Assembly (NCBI GenBank): GCA_034111325.1
Contig: JAWUXM010000007.1
Span: forward strand, 1-45,499
Direction: 5' to 3'
DNA: 45,499 nucleotides
DNA from: JAWUXM01 sp034111325
Lineage (GTDB): Bacteria > Pseudomonadota > Alphaproteobacteria > Rickettsiales > JABIRX01
The notes under the pieces were generated by a model, which saw only the letters and a program-made list of their open reading frames with translations, ran no database searches and was not told the origin of the DNA. Below are positions 17,411 through 26,064 of this stretch, in pieces (the stretch's first letter is position 1; each line of letters starts with the position of its first letter). Position numbers and translations under genes: made by a program.

Positions 17411-18855
17411 ATTTTTGTACCGCCAACTGTTAATTTATCTAATAAGATTGTTGGCATTCCTACACCCACAGGTACGCTTTGTCCATCTTTACCACAAGTA
17501 CCCACTCCTTTATCTAGAGCCAAATCATTACCAACTGCTTTAATCCTAGTTAATGCATCAGGACCATTACCGATTAAGGTCACACCTTTAACCGGCACAG
17601 TAACTTCACCGTTTTCCACTTTATATGCTTCCGATGCAGAGAAAACAAATTTACCGGAAGTTATATCTACTTGTCCGCCACCAAAATTCACTGCATAAAT
17701 TCCATCCTTTACTGAGGAAATAATATCTTCGGGGCTCTGATCACCAGATAGCATGAATGTATTAGTCATACGCGGCATAGGCGTATGCTTATAAGATTCA
17801 CGCCGACCATTCCCACTAGGTAACTTATTCATCAAGCGCGCGCTAATACGATCATGCATGTAACCTTTTAATATTCCGTCCTCAATCAATATGTTACGGC
17901 CTGATTCTGTGCCTTCATCATCAATATTAATTGAACCACGACGCTTCTCAAGTGTGCCGTCATCAACAACTGTTACCCCTTTGCTTGCAACTCTTTTACC
18001 AACCAACTCTGAAAAGGCCGAGATTTTCTTGCGGTTAAAATCACCCTCTAAACCGTGCCCTACTGCTTCGTGCAATAAAACTCCTGGCCAACCAGAACCT
18101 AAAATTACGGGCATCTCACCAGCCCGCACTTCAACCGAAGTTAAATTTACCAACGCCTGCCTTAGAGCTTCATCTGCCTGTTTTTGCCAATCATCTTTTA
18201 AAATAAAATTGCTATATTTATTGCGCCCACCTTTGCCAGAGCTACCACTTTCCATACGGTTATTTTCCTCTACCACAACTGAAATATTAATCCGCACCAA
18301 TGGGCGCTCATCAGTTTTAACATTGCCATCACAGCATATAATCATAACTCTCTGATATTCGCCATAAATCGAGGCTGAAACTTGACGAACACGATTATCT
18401 TTTTTGCGTAAATAAGCATCAATCTCTTCAAGGATTTTAATTTTATCAGCTGAGGAAAATTCGGCCAAAGGATTAGCTTTTGTGTATAGATCATGCGTAA
18501 TATTTTTGGGAGAAGGCAAATAGAAATTACCTTGCGTGCCACCCTTAATATTTTGTACTGCCTGTGCTGCATGCTTTAGATTGTTCAAGTCAAACTCTGA
18601 TGAATGCATATAAGAGACTGCATCGCCGATTATACCTCTAAGGCCAAAACCATTATCCTCACTGTAGTTTGAGCTACGCAGACAACCGTTATCAAAGAGG
18701 AAATGTTCGGAAATTTTTTCTTCACAAAACAGCTCTCCATCATCCAGACCGTGTAATGCATCGTTAACAATATATTGAACTTTTTCTAATGAAATATCGT
18801 TCCGTTGAAAAAATCCTAAATCTAACTGTGTCATAATTTTATTTATTACTTGCAT
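17407..18855 (-). CDS. tldD: Metalloprotease TldD
   Basis: TldD pairs with PmbA/TldE to form a zinc protease that degrades unfolded peptides. The 482-residue protein contains the HEXXXH zinc motif in LLHEAVGHGLEGD (about 261-273) and the C-terminal block SGKFVFSASEAYKVENGEVT. The Met at 18855 is used here; an internal Met at 18834 (MTQLDLGFF) is an equally plausible start and neither has a strong ribosome-binding site. tldD beside coxB, divergent, is a common alphaproteobacterial arrangement. No tldE partner is in this window. Confidence 0.93.
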   Translation of the reverse strand: MQVINKIMTQLDLGFFQRNDISLEKVQYIVNDALHGLDDGELFCEEKISEHFLFDNGCLRSSNYSEDNGFGLRGIIGDAVSYMHSSEFDLNNLKHAAQAVQNIKGGTQGNFYLPSPKNITHDLYTKANPLAEFSSADKIKILEEIDAYLRKKDNRVRQVSASIYGEYQRVMIICCDGNVKTDERPLVRINISVVVEENNRMESGSSGKGGRNKYSNFILKDDWQKQADEALRQALVNLTSVEVRAGEMPVILGSGWPGVLLHEAVGHGLEGDFNRKKISAFSELVGKRVASKGVTVVDDGTLEKRRGSINIDDEGTESGRNILIEDGILKGYMHDRISARLMNKLPSGNGRRESYKHTPMPRMTNTFMLSGDQSPEDIISSVKDGIYAVNFGGGQVDITSGKFVFSASEAYKVENGEVTVPVKGVTLIGNGPDALTRIKAVGNDLALDKGVGTCGKDGQSVPVGVGMPTILLDKLTVGGTKI

Positions 18856-18915
18856 TAAGGCAAACTGAATATTAAAAATGTTCTGTACCCATTAACTTTT
18901 TATAAAGCAACTAAG

Positions 18916-19683
18916 GTGAAGGCAAGTTTTTTTTTCAAACTCTCAACAATATATTTCCTGCTAACAAATAGTTTGTTTGCGGATAAACCTACTCCTTGGC
19001 AATTAGGGTTTCAAGATGCTGTTTCTCCAATAGCGCGCTCGATTATCGAAACCCATAATTTTATCATGATATTCATGGCTATAACGCTCCTATTCGTTAT
19101 TGGCCTACTTGGCACTGTTTGTTTTAAATTCCGCGCTGGTAAGAACCGTGTCCCTAGCACCACAAGCCACAACACATTGCTTGAAATAATTTGGATCACT
19201 ATCCCTGTTATTGTAGTTATCGCCGTTTTAATTCCTTCATTACGCTTGATTTATTTTTCTCAAACTATTCCGGAATCAGATCTGACTTTGAAGATTGTTG
19301 GCAGACAATGGTATTGGAGCTATGAATATCCTGACAATGGCGGTATAGAATTTGATAGCTACATGAAGCAAGAGAATGAATTAAAAGAAGGTGAGCTACG
19401 CTTACTCGAAGTAGATAATGAAGTCGTATTACCAATTAACACCAATATACGCCTACAAATCACCGCCTCTGATGTTATTCATTCTTGGGCTGTTCCTTCT
19501 TTTGGCATCAAAACTGACGCTGTACCAGGCAGATTAAACGAATCTTGGGTTAGAATCGAAAAAGAAGGAACTTACTACGGACAATGCTCTGAGCTTTGTG
19601 GCGCCTACCATGCATTTATGCCAATTAAAGTACGCGCTGTAAGTAAGGAAGCTTTCCAAAGCTGGGTCGCTGAGAAAAAATAA
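18916..19683 (+). CDS. coxB: Cytochrome c oxidase subunit II
   Basis: Subunit II accepts electrons from cytochrome c at its CuA site and passes them to subunit I. The 255-residue protein starts at a GTG, has a signal peptide (about 1-22), two membrane helices (about 48-72 and 94-115) and a periplasmic cupredoxin domain with QWYWSYEYPD and the CuA ligands in GQCSELCGAYHAFM, plus the upstream ligand His in VIHSWAVPSFG. All CuA residues are present. It heads coxB-coxA-ctaB; coxC and ctaG are not in this operon. Confidence 0.96.
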   Translation: MKASFFFKLSTIYFLLTNSLFADKPTPWQLGFQDAVSPIARSIIETHNFIMIFMAITLLFVIGLLGTVCFKFRAGKNRVPSTTSHNTLLEIIWITIPVIVVIAVLIPSLRLIYFSQTIPESDLTLKIVGRQWYWSYEYPDNGGIEFDSYMKQENELKEGELRLLEVDNEVVLPINTNIRLQITASDVIHSWAVPSFGIKTDAVPGRLNESWVRIEKEGTYYGQCSELCGAYHAFMPIKVRAVSKEAFQSWVAEKK

Positions 19684-19706
19684 TTAATCATAATTTATTG
19701 ATACAC

Positions 19707-21272
19707 ATGTCACATGATCACACACCAACTGGCTTAAAAAGATGGTTATTCTCAACCAATCATAAAGACATTGGAATTCTCTACCTTATTTTAGCAATTA
19801 TTGGTGGCCTCGTCGGAGCAATTTTCTCTGTAATGCTCAGGATGGAGCTAATGTACCCTGGCGATCAATTCTTCAATGGTGACTATCAACTATATAATGT
19901 ATTAATCACTGCTCATGCATTGGTCATGGTGTTCTTTATGATTATGCCAGCCCTAGCCGGAGCCTTCGGGAATTACTTCGTGCCTTTAATGATCGGCGCG
20001 CCAGATATGGCCTTTCCACGTCTTAACAATGTTAGTTTCTGGTTATTATTCTTTGCTTTAATTTTATTGGTCAGCTCATTATTCGTCGATGGCGGAGCAG
20101 GGACTGGCTGGACAGCGTACCCACCACTCAGCACTATTGGTCAACCGGGGAAAGCAGTTGATCTGGCAATTTTTGCTCTTCATTTAGCTGGCGCTTCGTC
20201 AATTCTTGGCTCGATTAACTTTGTCGTAACAATCCTCAATATGCGCGCTCCAGGAATGACACTGCATAAAATGCCACTTTTTGCATGGTCAATTTTGCTT
20301 ATGGCATTCTTAGTCATACTTGCTATGCCTGTTTTAGGCGGTGCAATTACTATGCTTCTTACTGACCGTAATTTCGGCACTCAGTTTTTTGACCCTGCTG
20401 GCGGTGGTGATCCTGTCTTATTCCAACATCTTTTCTGGTTCTTTGGTCACCCTGAAGTATATATCATTATCCTACCTGGCTTCGGTATCGTCAGCCACAT
20501 AATTTCAACCTTTTCAAAAAAACCAATTTTTGGTTATTTAGGAATGGTATATGCAATGGCCTCAATTGGAGTTATTGGCTTTGTTGTGTGGGCACATCAC
20601 ATGTTCACTGTTGGTCTAAGTGCTGACACACGTGCATATTTTACCTTAGCGACCATGATTATCGCAATCCCAACAGGGATCAAGATTTTTAGCTGGATCG
20701 CAACCATGTGGGGCGGATCTATAACTTTCGAAACGCCGATGCTTTATGCTATTGGCTTTATATTCTTATTTACTGCTGGTGGAGTAACAGGAGTTATTCT
20801 TGCAAGTGGTGGCGTTGACGTCATATTACATGATACATATTATGTTGTCGCACATTTCCACTACACAATGTCACTAGGTGCCTTATTTATCGCCTTTGCT
20901 GGCTTCTATTACTGGATTCCCAAAATTTCGGGCAGAATGTATAATGATTTCTGGTCTAAAGTACAATTCTGGACAATGTTTATTGGTGTTAACACAACCT
21001 TCTTTCCGCAACATTTCCTAGGACTTGCTGGGATGCCAAGAAGATATCCTGATTATCCTGATGCTTTTGCTGGCTGGAATTTTGTCTCATCAATTGGCTC
21101 ATATATATCCTTAGCTTCAGCTCTTTTATTCATAGTAATTGTTTTTCATACCGTGCTTAGAGGTAAAAAAGCAGGTAATAATCCATGGGGCAAATATGCA
21201 GATACACTTGAATGGACTGTTGCTTCACCACCACCATTCCATACTTTTGAAAAACAACCAGTTATCAAATAA
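19707..21272 (+). CDS. coxA: Cytochrome c oxidase subunit I
   Basis: Catalytic subunit I of the aa3-type proton-pumping terminal oxidase, with twelve membrane helices and 521 residues. Heme a and heme a3/CuB ligands are visible: His in TAHALVMVFFM, HPEVY (CuB ligand and cross-linked Tyr), AHHMF, and HDTYYVVAHFHYTMS. I chose the ATG at 19707 (MSHDHTPTG); a TTG at 19698 would add three residues. The stop overlaps the ctaB start by one base (TAATG). Confidence 0.97.
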   Translation: MSHDHTPTGLKRWLFSTNHKDIGILYLILAIIGGLVGAIFSVMLRMELMYPGDQFFNGDYQLYNVLITAHALVMVFFMIMPALAGAFGNYFVPLMIGAPDMAFPRLNNVSFWLLFFALILLVSSLFVDGGAGTGWTAYPPLSTIGQPGKAVDLAIFALHLAGASSILGSINFVVTILNMRAPGMTLHKMPLFAWSILLMAFLVILAMPVLGGAITMLLTDRNFGTQFFDPAGGGDPVLFQHLFWFFGHPEVYIIILPGFGIVSHIISTFSKKPIFGYLGMVYAMASIGVIGFVVWAHHMFTVGLSADTRAYFTLATMIIAIPTGIKIFSWIATMWGGSITFETPMLYAIGFIFLFTAGGVTGVILASGGVDVILHDTYYVVAHFHYTMSLGALFIAFAGFYYWIPKISGRMYNDFWSKVQFWTMFIGVNTTFFPQHFLGLAGMPRRYPDYPDAFAGWNFVSSIGSYISLASALLFIVIVFHTVLRGKKAGNNPWGKYADTLEWTVASPPPFHTFEKQPVIK

Positions 21273-22168
21273 TGAGCTCTGCGCCAATCATTAGTAAAGC
21301 AGAGCCATATGATTCTTCAATAAAGGATTATATTTCTCTGCTAAAGCCCGGTGTAATGTCACTTGTGGTTTTTAGCGGAATCACTGGTATAATTCTCGCT
21401 GATGGCTATATCCACCCTTTTATGGTTATCATTACAGTCCTTGCAATATGCCTTGGTAGCGGCGCAGCTGGTGCCATTAATATGTGGTATGATGCCGATA
21501 TCGATAGCATCATGACGCGCACACAAAAGCGCCCAATTCCGCAAAAACGTATCCATAAAGCTGAGGCCTTAACCTTTGGCATTATCTTATCAATAGTTTC
21601 AGTAATCCTCCTCCACGCAGCAACCAACGCAGTTGCGGCAATGCTGCTCGCCAGCGCCATATTGTTTTATGTAATCATTTACACAATGTGGCTCAAACGT
21701 CGCACACCACAAAATATCGTTATTGGTGGCGCAGCTGGAGCCTTCCCTCCTATGATTGGCTGGGCAGCAGTTACTGGCACTATAACTATTGAAAGCATTA
21801 TATTATTTACAATTATCTTTCTCTGGACGCCACCACATTTCTGGGCTTTGGCGATTTATCGCAATGATGATTATAAAAAGGCAAAAATCCCGATGTTGCC
21901 TGTTACACATGGTATAGAGGCTACAAAAAAACAGATCCTGTTTTATACAATATTGCTCATTGCCTCAACCTATCTACCATATTTTTATATTAAAGATATG
22001 GGCCTGATTTACCTAGTCGGCAACACGATATTAAATCTATATTTCTTATATTTAGCCCTCAAATTATATTTAAGAACAGGACCTAAAACCTCTATCAAAC
22101 TCTTTGTATTTTCTATCTTTTACCTCTTCCTCCTCTTTGGCCTGATGATTGCCGACAAATATCTGTAA
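21272..22168 (+). CDS. ctaB: Heme O synthase (protoheme IX farnesyltransferase)
   Basis: CtaB/CyoE attaches a farnesyl group to protoheme IX, giving heme O, the precursor of heme a for CoxA. The 298-residue membrane protein has the UbiA-superfamily Asp motifs NMWYDADID and YRNDDYKKAKIPMLP, and about eight to nine helices. It is directly coupled to coxA by a one-base overlap. Heme A synthase (ctaA) is not in the window. rnpB follows about 33 bases after the stop. Confidence 0.96.
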   Translation: MSSAPIISKAEPYDSSIKDYISLLKPGVMSLVVFSGITGIILADGYIHPFMVIITVLAICLGSGAAGAINMWYDADIDSIMTRTQKRPIPQKRIHKAEALTFGIILSIVSVILLHAATNAVAAMLLASAILFYVIIYTMWLKRRTPQNIVIGGAAGAFPPMIGWAAVTGTITIESIILFTIIFLWTPPHFWALAIYRNDDYKKAKIPMLPVTHGIEATKKQILFYTILLIASTYLPYFYIKDMGLIYLVGNTILNLYFLYLALKLYLRTGPKTSIKLFVFSIFYLFLLFGLMIADKYL

Positions 22169-22200
22169 CTATAATATTTATCTGCTAAATACTATATGCT

Positions 22201-22555
22201 TAGGTAGTCGGATAGCTGCTGTTTATAGCTTTATGCTGTGAATAGAGGAAAGTCCGGGCTCCATGAGGAACGATGCTTGATAACGCCAAGCAAGGGTAAC
22301 CTTAGGGAAAGTGCAGCAGAAAATATACCGCTATGTTTACATAGTAAGGGTGAAAAGGTGAGGTAAGAGCTCACCGGGTTTGGTAATTCAAACCGCATTG
22401 TAAACCCCATCGGGAGCAAGGCTAAATAGGAATAGTAGCATTTATGCAGATCATCTCAGATCTTTTACTATTCGGGTAAGCCGCTAGAGGTTAATAGTGA
22501 TATTAATCGTAGATGAATAGCTATCGATTACAGAACCCGGCTTATAGACTACCTA
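22201..22555 (+). ncRNA. rnpB: RNase P RNA (bacterial class A)
   Basis: The catalytic RNA that removes 5' leaders from precursor tRNAs. The conserved CR-I segment GAGGAAAGTCCGGGCTCC lies at about 22246-22263 and is followed by the universal AGGGTAACC, AAGTGCAGCAGAAA, TAAACCCCATCGGGAGCAAG and, at the 3' end, GATTACAGAACCCGGCTTAT. Helix P1 is closed by GGTAGTC (22203-22209) and GACTACC (22548-22554), which sets the ends. About 355 nt is normal for an alphaproteobacterium. A type-2 repeat follows within 10 bases. Confidence 0.95.
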
Positions 22556-22564
22556 AAAATCTGG

Positions 22565-22675
22565 TCTTTTTGCGCCATTTTTTGCAAATAACTTTTGTTC
22601 ATTTCGACTCGTGTATGTAATATACACTTCGCTCATTCACAAAAGACATTTACAAAAAATAATCACAAAAATCCT
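22565..22675 (+). repeat. Type-2 palindromic repeat after rnpB
   Basis: The plus strand reads CTTTTTGCGCC, arm TTGCAAATAACTTTTGT, signature CATTTCGACTCGTGTA, inner stem GTGTAT (22611-22616) / ATACAC (22622-22627), return arm ACAAAAGACATTTAC, and edge AATCACAAAAATCC. It is the reverse complement of the elements beside minus-strand genes, so relative to the upstream gene it has the same orientation as all the others. From 22676 to 22826 I see no gene or clear signal. Confidence 0.85.
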
Positions 22676-22826
22676 CCAATTTATCCATCTGCCACCGCAC
22701 TGCTTTACCCTCCCCTTAAGTCACATATGAAGCATACTCTCCGTCAAAAAACTGCATTGTTTAGCAAAAATCTTTCCGCATTTTATTAGGTTTTCAACTT
22801 ACCTCTTTGCCATATAAGAGATGGAA

Positions 22827-23852
22827 TTACTTCTTCAACAAAGCTTTGACTTGTATCTGGGTGGAATGAAGTTTTGTATCTTCAAGAGGAATGAAGCCAC
22901 GGCGTGTCAAATAGCCTTTTGCACCTATTGTGTCGCTTGCTGTGAATTCATTTAGAAATGGTTGCATATCAGAAATCTTTGCGAGTCTATCCTTCTTCAC
23001 ATAGACATAAAGCGGTCGTGAGATAGGGTAGCTATGGTCAAATATGCTTTGTGATGTTGGCAAGATATTTTCGACTTTACTACCTTGCAAAACAGTAATG
23101 TTTTGTGCGAGAAAGTTATAACCAAAAATTCCGAGTGCCGTTGGGTCAATTATGAGTTTCTGCACAATAATATTATCATTCTCACCAACTGCAAGATAGC
23201 GATTATCATGCCTAATAGCTAAGCATGCTTGGTAATTCTCCTGAGTTAATTTCAAGGTTTTCTTAAGACGCTTACATTCAGGTGCTATGATGAGTTCAAT
23301 CAACTTATCTTTAGTCCCAGACGTGCTAGGTGGACCATAAATACGGATTTTTACAGCTGGGAAGCTTCGGTCTATATCAGACCAATATTCAATGTTATTA
23401 CTGATTAACTTGCCTTTTTCAGGAATTCTCGCAGCAAGTGCAAGAAAGAGCTGCTTATGAGTGAAATTATAATGGGGCGCATTTACATGATTCGCAATGA
23501 CTACCCCATCATAACCCACTAACAGTTGGCTAACATTATTGACCTTATTTTTCTGACATAATTCCTCCTCTCTTTTTTTGATTTTACGTGAGGCACCAAT
23601 AATATCAGGATATCGATCTTTATTCCCCGAACAGAACATTTTAAAGCCACCACCTGTACCAGTAGCTTCAACAATTGGTGATTTGTGACCTTCTTTTTGC
23701 CTTGCTACGAGATTCTCAACAACCTCACTTAAAAGAGGGTATAATGTAGAAGAACCAGCAATATAAAGATGCTCTCTTGCACTAGCAGATGACAAAGTTA
23801 TAGGGATCAATAAAAGGGTAAAAATAAAGAAACTAGTGATTCTCTTCAACAT
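22827..23852 (-). CDS. PstS-like phosphate-binding periplasmic protein
   Basis: A 341-residue substrate-binding protein of the PstS family with a signal peptide (about 1-25, ending SASA). The anion-binding motifs are seen in AGSSTLYPLLSEV, ATGTGGGFKMFC and the YGPPSTSGTKDKL block. PstS captures phosphate for the PstABC transporter. No pstC, pstA or pstB is nearby, so it is an orphan here. It has its own promoter (23882-23910) and lies downstream of the four-lipoprotein operon on the same strand. It could also be a PstS-like anchor or sensor protein. Confidence 0.87.
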   Translation of the reverse strand: MLKRITSFFIFTLLLIPITLSSASAREHLYIAGSSTLYPLLSEVVENLVARQKEGHKSPIVEATGTGGGFKMFCSGNKDRYPDIIGASRKIKKREEELCQKNKVNNVSQLLVGYDGVVIANHVNAPHYNFTHKQLFLALAARIPEKGKLISNNIEYWSDIDRSFPAVKIRIYGPPSTSGTKDKLIELIIAPECKRLKKTLKLTQENYQACLAIRHDNRYLAVGENDNIIVQKLIIDPTALGIFGYNFLAQNITVLQGSKVENILPTSQSIFDHSYPISRPLYVYVKKDRLAKISDMQPFLNEFTASDTIGAKGYLTRRGFIPLEDTKLHSTQIQVKALLKK

Positions 23853-23881
23853 GATGTTGTGTATTTCGATAGTTGCATTTC

Positions 23882-23910
23882 CATATAGGGTAATAATTAT
23901 AGAGAGTCAA
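23882..23910 (-). promoter_or_regulatory. Sigma-70 promoter of the pstS-like gene
   Basis: On the minus strand, TTGACT (23910-23905) and TATATG (23887-23882) are 17 bases apart. Transcription would start about 25 bases before the ATG at 23852. This separates the gene from the lipoprotein operon upstream. No Pho-box-like direct repeats are evident. Confidence 0.6.
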
Positions 23911-23933
23911 GTCGTATACCAACAATATTAAAA

Positions 23934-24377
23934 CTACCAATTACTTAGACCAATCGAACCCCAATTCTCGATAGCCATTGAATTCCCTAAAATACTATGA
24001 TTGCCTATTGCTACAAATCCATCCTGACCAGGTAGAGATGATGTCATATTTCCCTCTTTTAAAGTACCTAATGCATAGTGACGACAAAAAATCATCGCTG
24101 AACTCCATGGTCGCAAATACATTTTATTATTTCTTTTTACCTGATCGCGATTTTTCTTAAAGCCATAAAATGTTTTGTAATAATCATTAGCAAATCCTGT
24201 AGACAATCCTGTCTCACAGCCATCATTCCAACCTTCTGCATAATCAGCTGGTGCATCTTTTGGCAGCATTTTAAAAATCTTTTTATTAGGCGCAAAAATA
24301 TTATTACGCGTTGGGTTACATGCCGTACTCAAAAATAAAATTGCTAGCAATAGGGTGAAGATTTTTATTTTTAACAT
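23934..24377 (-). CDS. Small lipoprotein with a GC...C module, paralog 1
   Basis: I do not recognise this family. The 147-residue protein has a lipoprotein signal with lipobox LSTAC (Cys20), then a module YAEGWNDGCETG with Cys54, an aromatic-rich segment (FYGFKK), and PWSSAMIFC with Cys98, 44 residues further on. The same module occurs in the three genes upstream. The C-terminal part (about 105-147) is Gly/Ser-rich and not shared. It is the last gene of a four-gene operon; its start overlaps the previous stop by seven bases. Export and lipid anchoring are inferred from the signal; the two Cys could form a disulfide in the periplasm. Confidence 0.75.
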   Translation of the reverse strand: MLKIKIFTLLLAILFLSTACNPTRNNIFAPNKKIFKMLPKDAPADYAEGWNDGCETGLSTGFANDYYKTFYGFKKNRDQVKRNNKMYLRPWSSAMIFCRHYALGTLKEGNMTSSLPGQDGFVAIGNHSILGNSMAIENWGSIGLSNW

Positions 24378-24880
24378 TGCAATATCCCCTTACATCCTTG
24401 AAACATTCCATTCCACCAAACCTCACCTTCCCCTAACATTTTAATTTTTTCCCCTTGCCCTGGTAACTTCGTACCTTGATCCCATGGCCATGTTAGTGCA
24501 GGGTTTAAATTTGCACCATCATTCCAAAATGATGAATGCGCTATGACCATATTTCCATCAATAGGCGAGAATCCAACGGCATTTACTATGTGGAAACAAT
24601 AAATATAACCACGATACCATGAATCAAAATATTCAGAATCTTCAACAAGGTTTGGATCTTGCTTAAAGCCAGAAAAGGTTCTCGAAAAACTATTACCACG
24701 CGATGAATGCGCTGTTTCACAACCATGAATAAGGCCAGCCTGCATCTCAGCTGACCCCCCTTGCTGCAACCTTGCAAAATCTGGTGAGAACCAAAAAGGC
24801 TTTTTACTCTTATGCTTAGGCGCCACTGAGCTAGAGCATGATGTAATTAGCAATGTGATTATTAAAATAAATATTTTCAT
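24371..24880 (-). CDS. Small lipoprotein with a GC...C module, paralog 2
   Basis: An unrecognised 169-residue lipoprotein: signal MKIFILIITLLITSC with lipid Cys15, module MQAGLIHGCETA with Cys54, FSGFKQDPNLV and WYRGYIYC with Cys95 (41 residues apart), then a Trp/Gly-rich tail with a further Cys near the C terminus (two in GCKGILQC). I chose the Met at 24880 because it begins the lipoprotein signal and lies five bases after the previous stop; an upstream start at 24940 would bury the signal. It is third in the operon. Confidence 0.77.
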   Translation of the reverse strand: MKIFILIITLLITSCSSSVAPKHKSKKPFWFSPDFARLQQGGSAEMQAGLIHGCETAHSSRGNSFSRTFSGFKQDPNLVEDSEYFDSWYRGYIYCFHIVNAVGFSPIDGNMVIAHSSFWNDGANLNPALTWPWDQGTKLPGQGEKIKMLGEGEVWWNGMFQGCKGILQC

Positions 24881-24885
24881 ATGTT

Positions 24886-25512
24886 TTATAAAATATGTTT
24901 TCTTCGTGCAGTATAAACATCGTAATGTCTCTGACACCACCAGAAGGCGGTTTCCCAGCCTTTATCAAATTCTTTATTACCTACAAACTTATAATCTTTC
25001 TCAAATTTATAATAGAATTTATGGTGATTTCTTCCTGTTGCCGCTTTTCCTGTTGTACAACCTTGACGCCAACCATATTGGAAATTTGGTGGCCCAGGAG
25101 GAGCCTCGTTAAGTAATTCATCTTTTGCTGAACCAACAAGATATTTTGACTGCAATCCAAACGAAGACTTAAAGAAATAATTTTTATTTCTCCAACTATA
25201 TGGCACAAACAACCCACAAAAAATATAGGCACTTCGCCACATAGATCGATAAACAGGTAATTTGTTCATCTCAACATTTTTTACCAACCCTTCTCTACGC
25301 GATGCAGAAAAGAGATTTTCTCGACTTTCATTTTGCGCCGTACGACAACCATCAATGTAGGCTTGCTGATATTCTGGTGGTCCTGCTGGTGGTTTCTGTA
25401 CCATAGTAAATAAAACTGGCGCCGCCATAAAATCACGTACATTTTTACATGATGAAGTAGCTAGTAAAATAGTGATTAATAACAATGTGCTTAGTCTTTT
25501 TATATTTTTCAT
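24886..25512 (-). CDS. Lipoprotein with two tandem GC...C modules, paralog 3
   Basis: An unrecognised 208-residue lipoprotein carrying the family module twice. The signal ends at lipobox ATSSC (Cys22). Module A: PPAGPPEYQQAYIDGCRTA (Cys56) to MWRSAYIFC (Cys99). Module B: APPGPPNFQYGWRQGCTTG (Cys152) to WETAFWWC (Cys193). The near-identical PPxGPPxxQ lead-ins argue for an internal duplication. The start at 25512 begins the signal sequence and sits one base after the preceding stop; an upstream Met at 25587 would overlap that gene and mask the signal. Confidence 0.78.
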   Translation of the reverse strand: MKNIKRLSTLLLITILLATSSCKNVRDFMAAPVLFTMVQKPPAGPPEYQQAYIDGCRTAQNESRENLFSASRREGLVKNVEMNKLPVYRSMWRSAYIFCGLFVPYSWRNKNYFFKSSFGLQSKYLVGSAKDELLNEAPPGPPNFQYGWRQGCTTGKAATGRNHHKFYYKFEKDYKFVGNKEFDKGWETAFWWCQRHYDVYTARRKHIL

Positions 25513-25513
25513 G

Positions 25514-25846
25514 TTAAGTAATATCCCAATCATAAATATAAGTGCAGTGCTCCTCTCCATCAACAAAACCTGCGGCGTAGAAGTCATTTTGTGTCAATTT
25601 CCAACCATCATAACGCGGAGTAATCAAACGTGGCCCTCCTTGCGATACGTAAGAAAGAACTGAAGCACAACCATCAGCAAAACCTTTGGTATAATCATCG
25701 TCACCATCTGGCAGGCCTTTTGCCATGTATGGGCGTGGCTTCCAGCCCCAATTCCATGATTTGGGCATAGTTAAAGCACCACCACCAATACAACCAGTAA
25801 GTAGAAATAAGGCTAACAATGTTGATATCTGTGTTTCAAACTTCAT
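25514..25846 (-). CDS. Small lipoprotein with a GC...C module, paralog 4
   Basis: An unrecognised 110-residue lipoprotein, first gene of the operon: signal with lipobox LLTGC (Cys19), a Trp-rich linker, then DDYTKGFADGCAS (Cys60) and AGFVDGEEHC (Cys101), 41 residues apart. It is the most diverged member but keeps the aromatic-x-x-Gly-aromatic-x-x-Gly-Cys core. The start at 25846 is set by the promoter at 25871-25899: a longer reading from 25888 would begin inside the promoter. GGGA lies just upstream of the ATG. Confidence 0.75.
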   Translation of the reverse strand: MKFETQISTLLALFLLTGCIGGGALTMPKSWNWGWKPRPYMAKGLPDGDDDYTKGFADGCASVLSYVSQGGPRLITPRYDGWKLTQNDFYAAGFVDGEEHCTYIYDWDIT

Positions 25847-25870
25847 AAATCCCGTTTTTTCATATGATGT

Positions 25871-25899
25871 ATTATAGCACATTTTCAACCTCAGTGCAA
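25871..25899 (-). promoter_or_regulatory. Strong sigma-70 promoter of the lipoprotein operon
   Basis: On the minus strand, TTGCAC (25899-25894) and a perfect TATAAT (25876-25871) are 17 bases apart. TGC precedes the -10, giving an extended -10 element. The predicted start near 25864 leaves a leader of only about 18 bases. It is the best promoter match in the window, so the lipoproteins are probably well expressed. Confidence 0.8.
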
Positions 25900-26064
25900 C
25901 TCATATGGGTAATTTTATATATATTACTCATATATGCGCTATTTTTGCACGCAGCACTGGTTTCCTGCGCCTTCAAAAGAGATGTTTGGTATTAAAAGCT
26001 CTTGATTATGCTCAAATAAACCCTAAACTGAGGATTCCACTAATTAAGCAAGAAAAAGAATATC

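Noticed and set aside
25513..25587. Upstream starts for lipoprotein paralogs 2, 3 and 4
   Set aside because: They would bury the lipoprotein signal peptides, overlap the preceding gene or begin inside the -10/-35 promoter.
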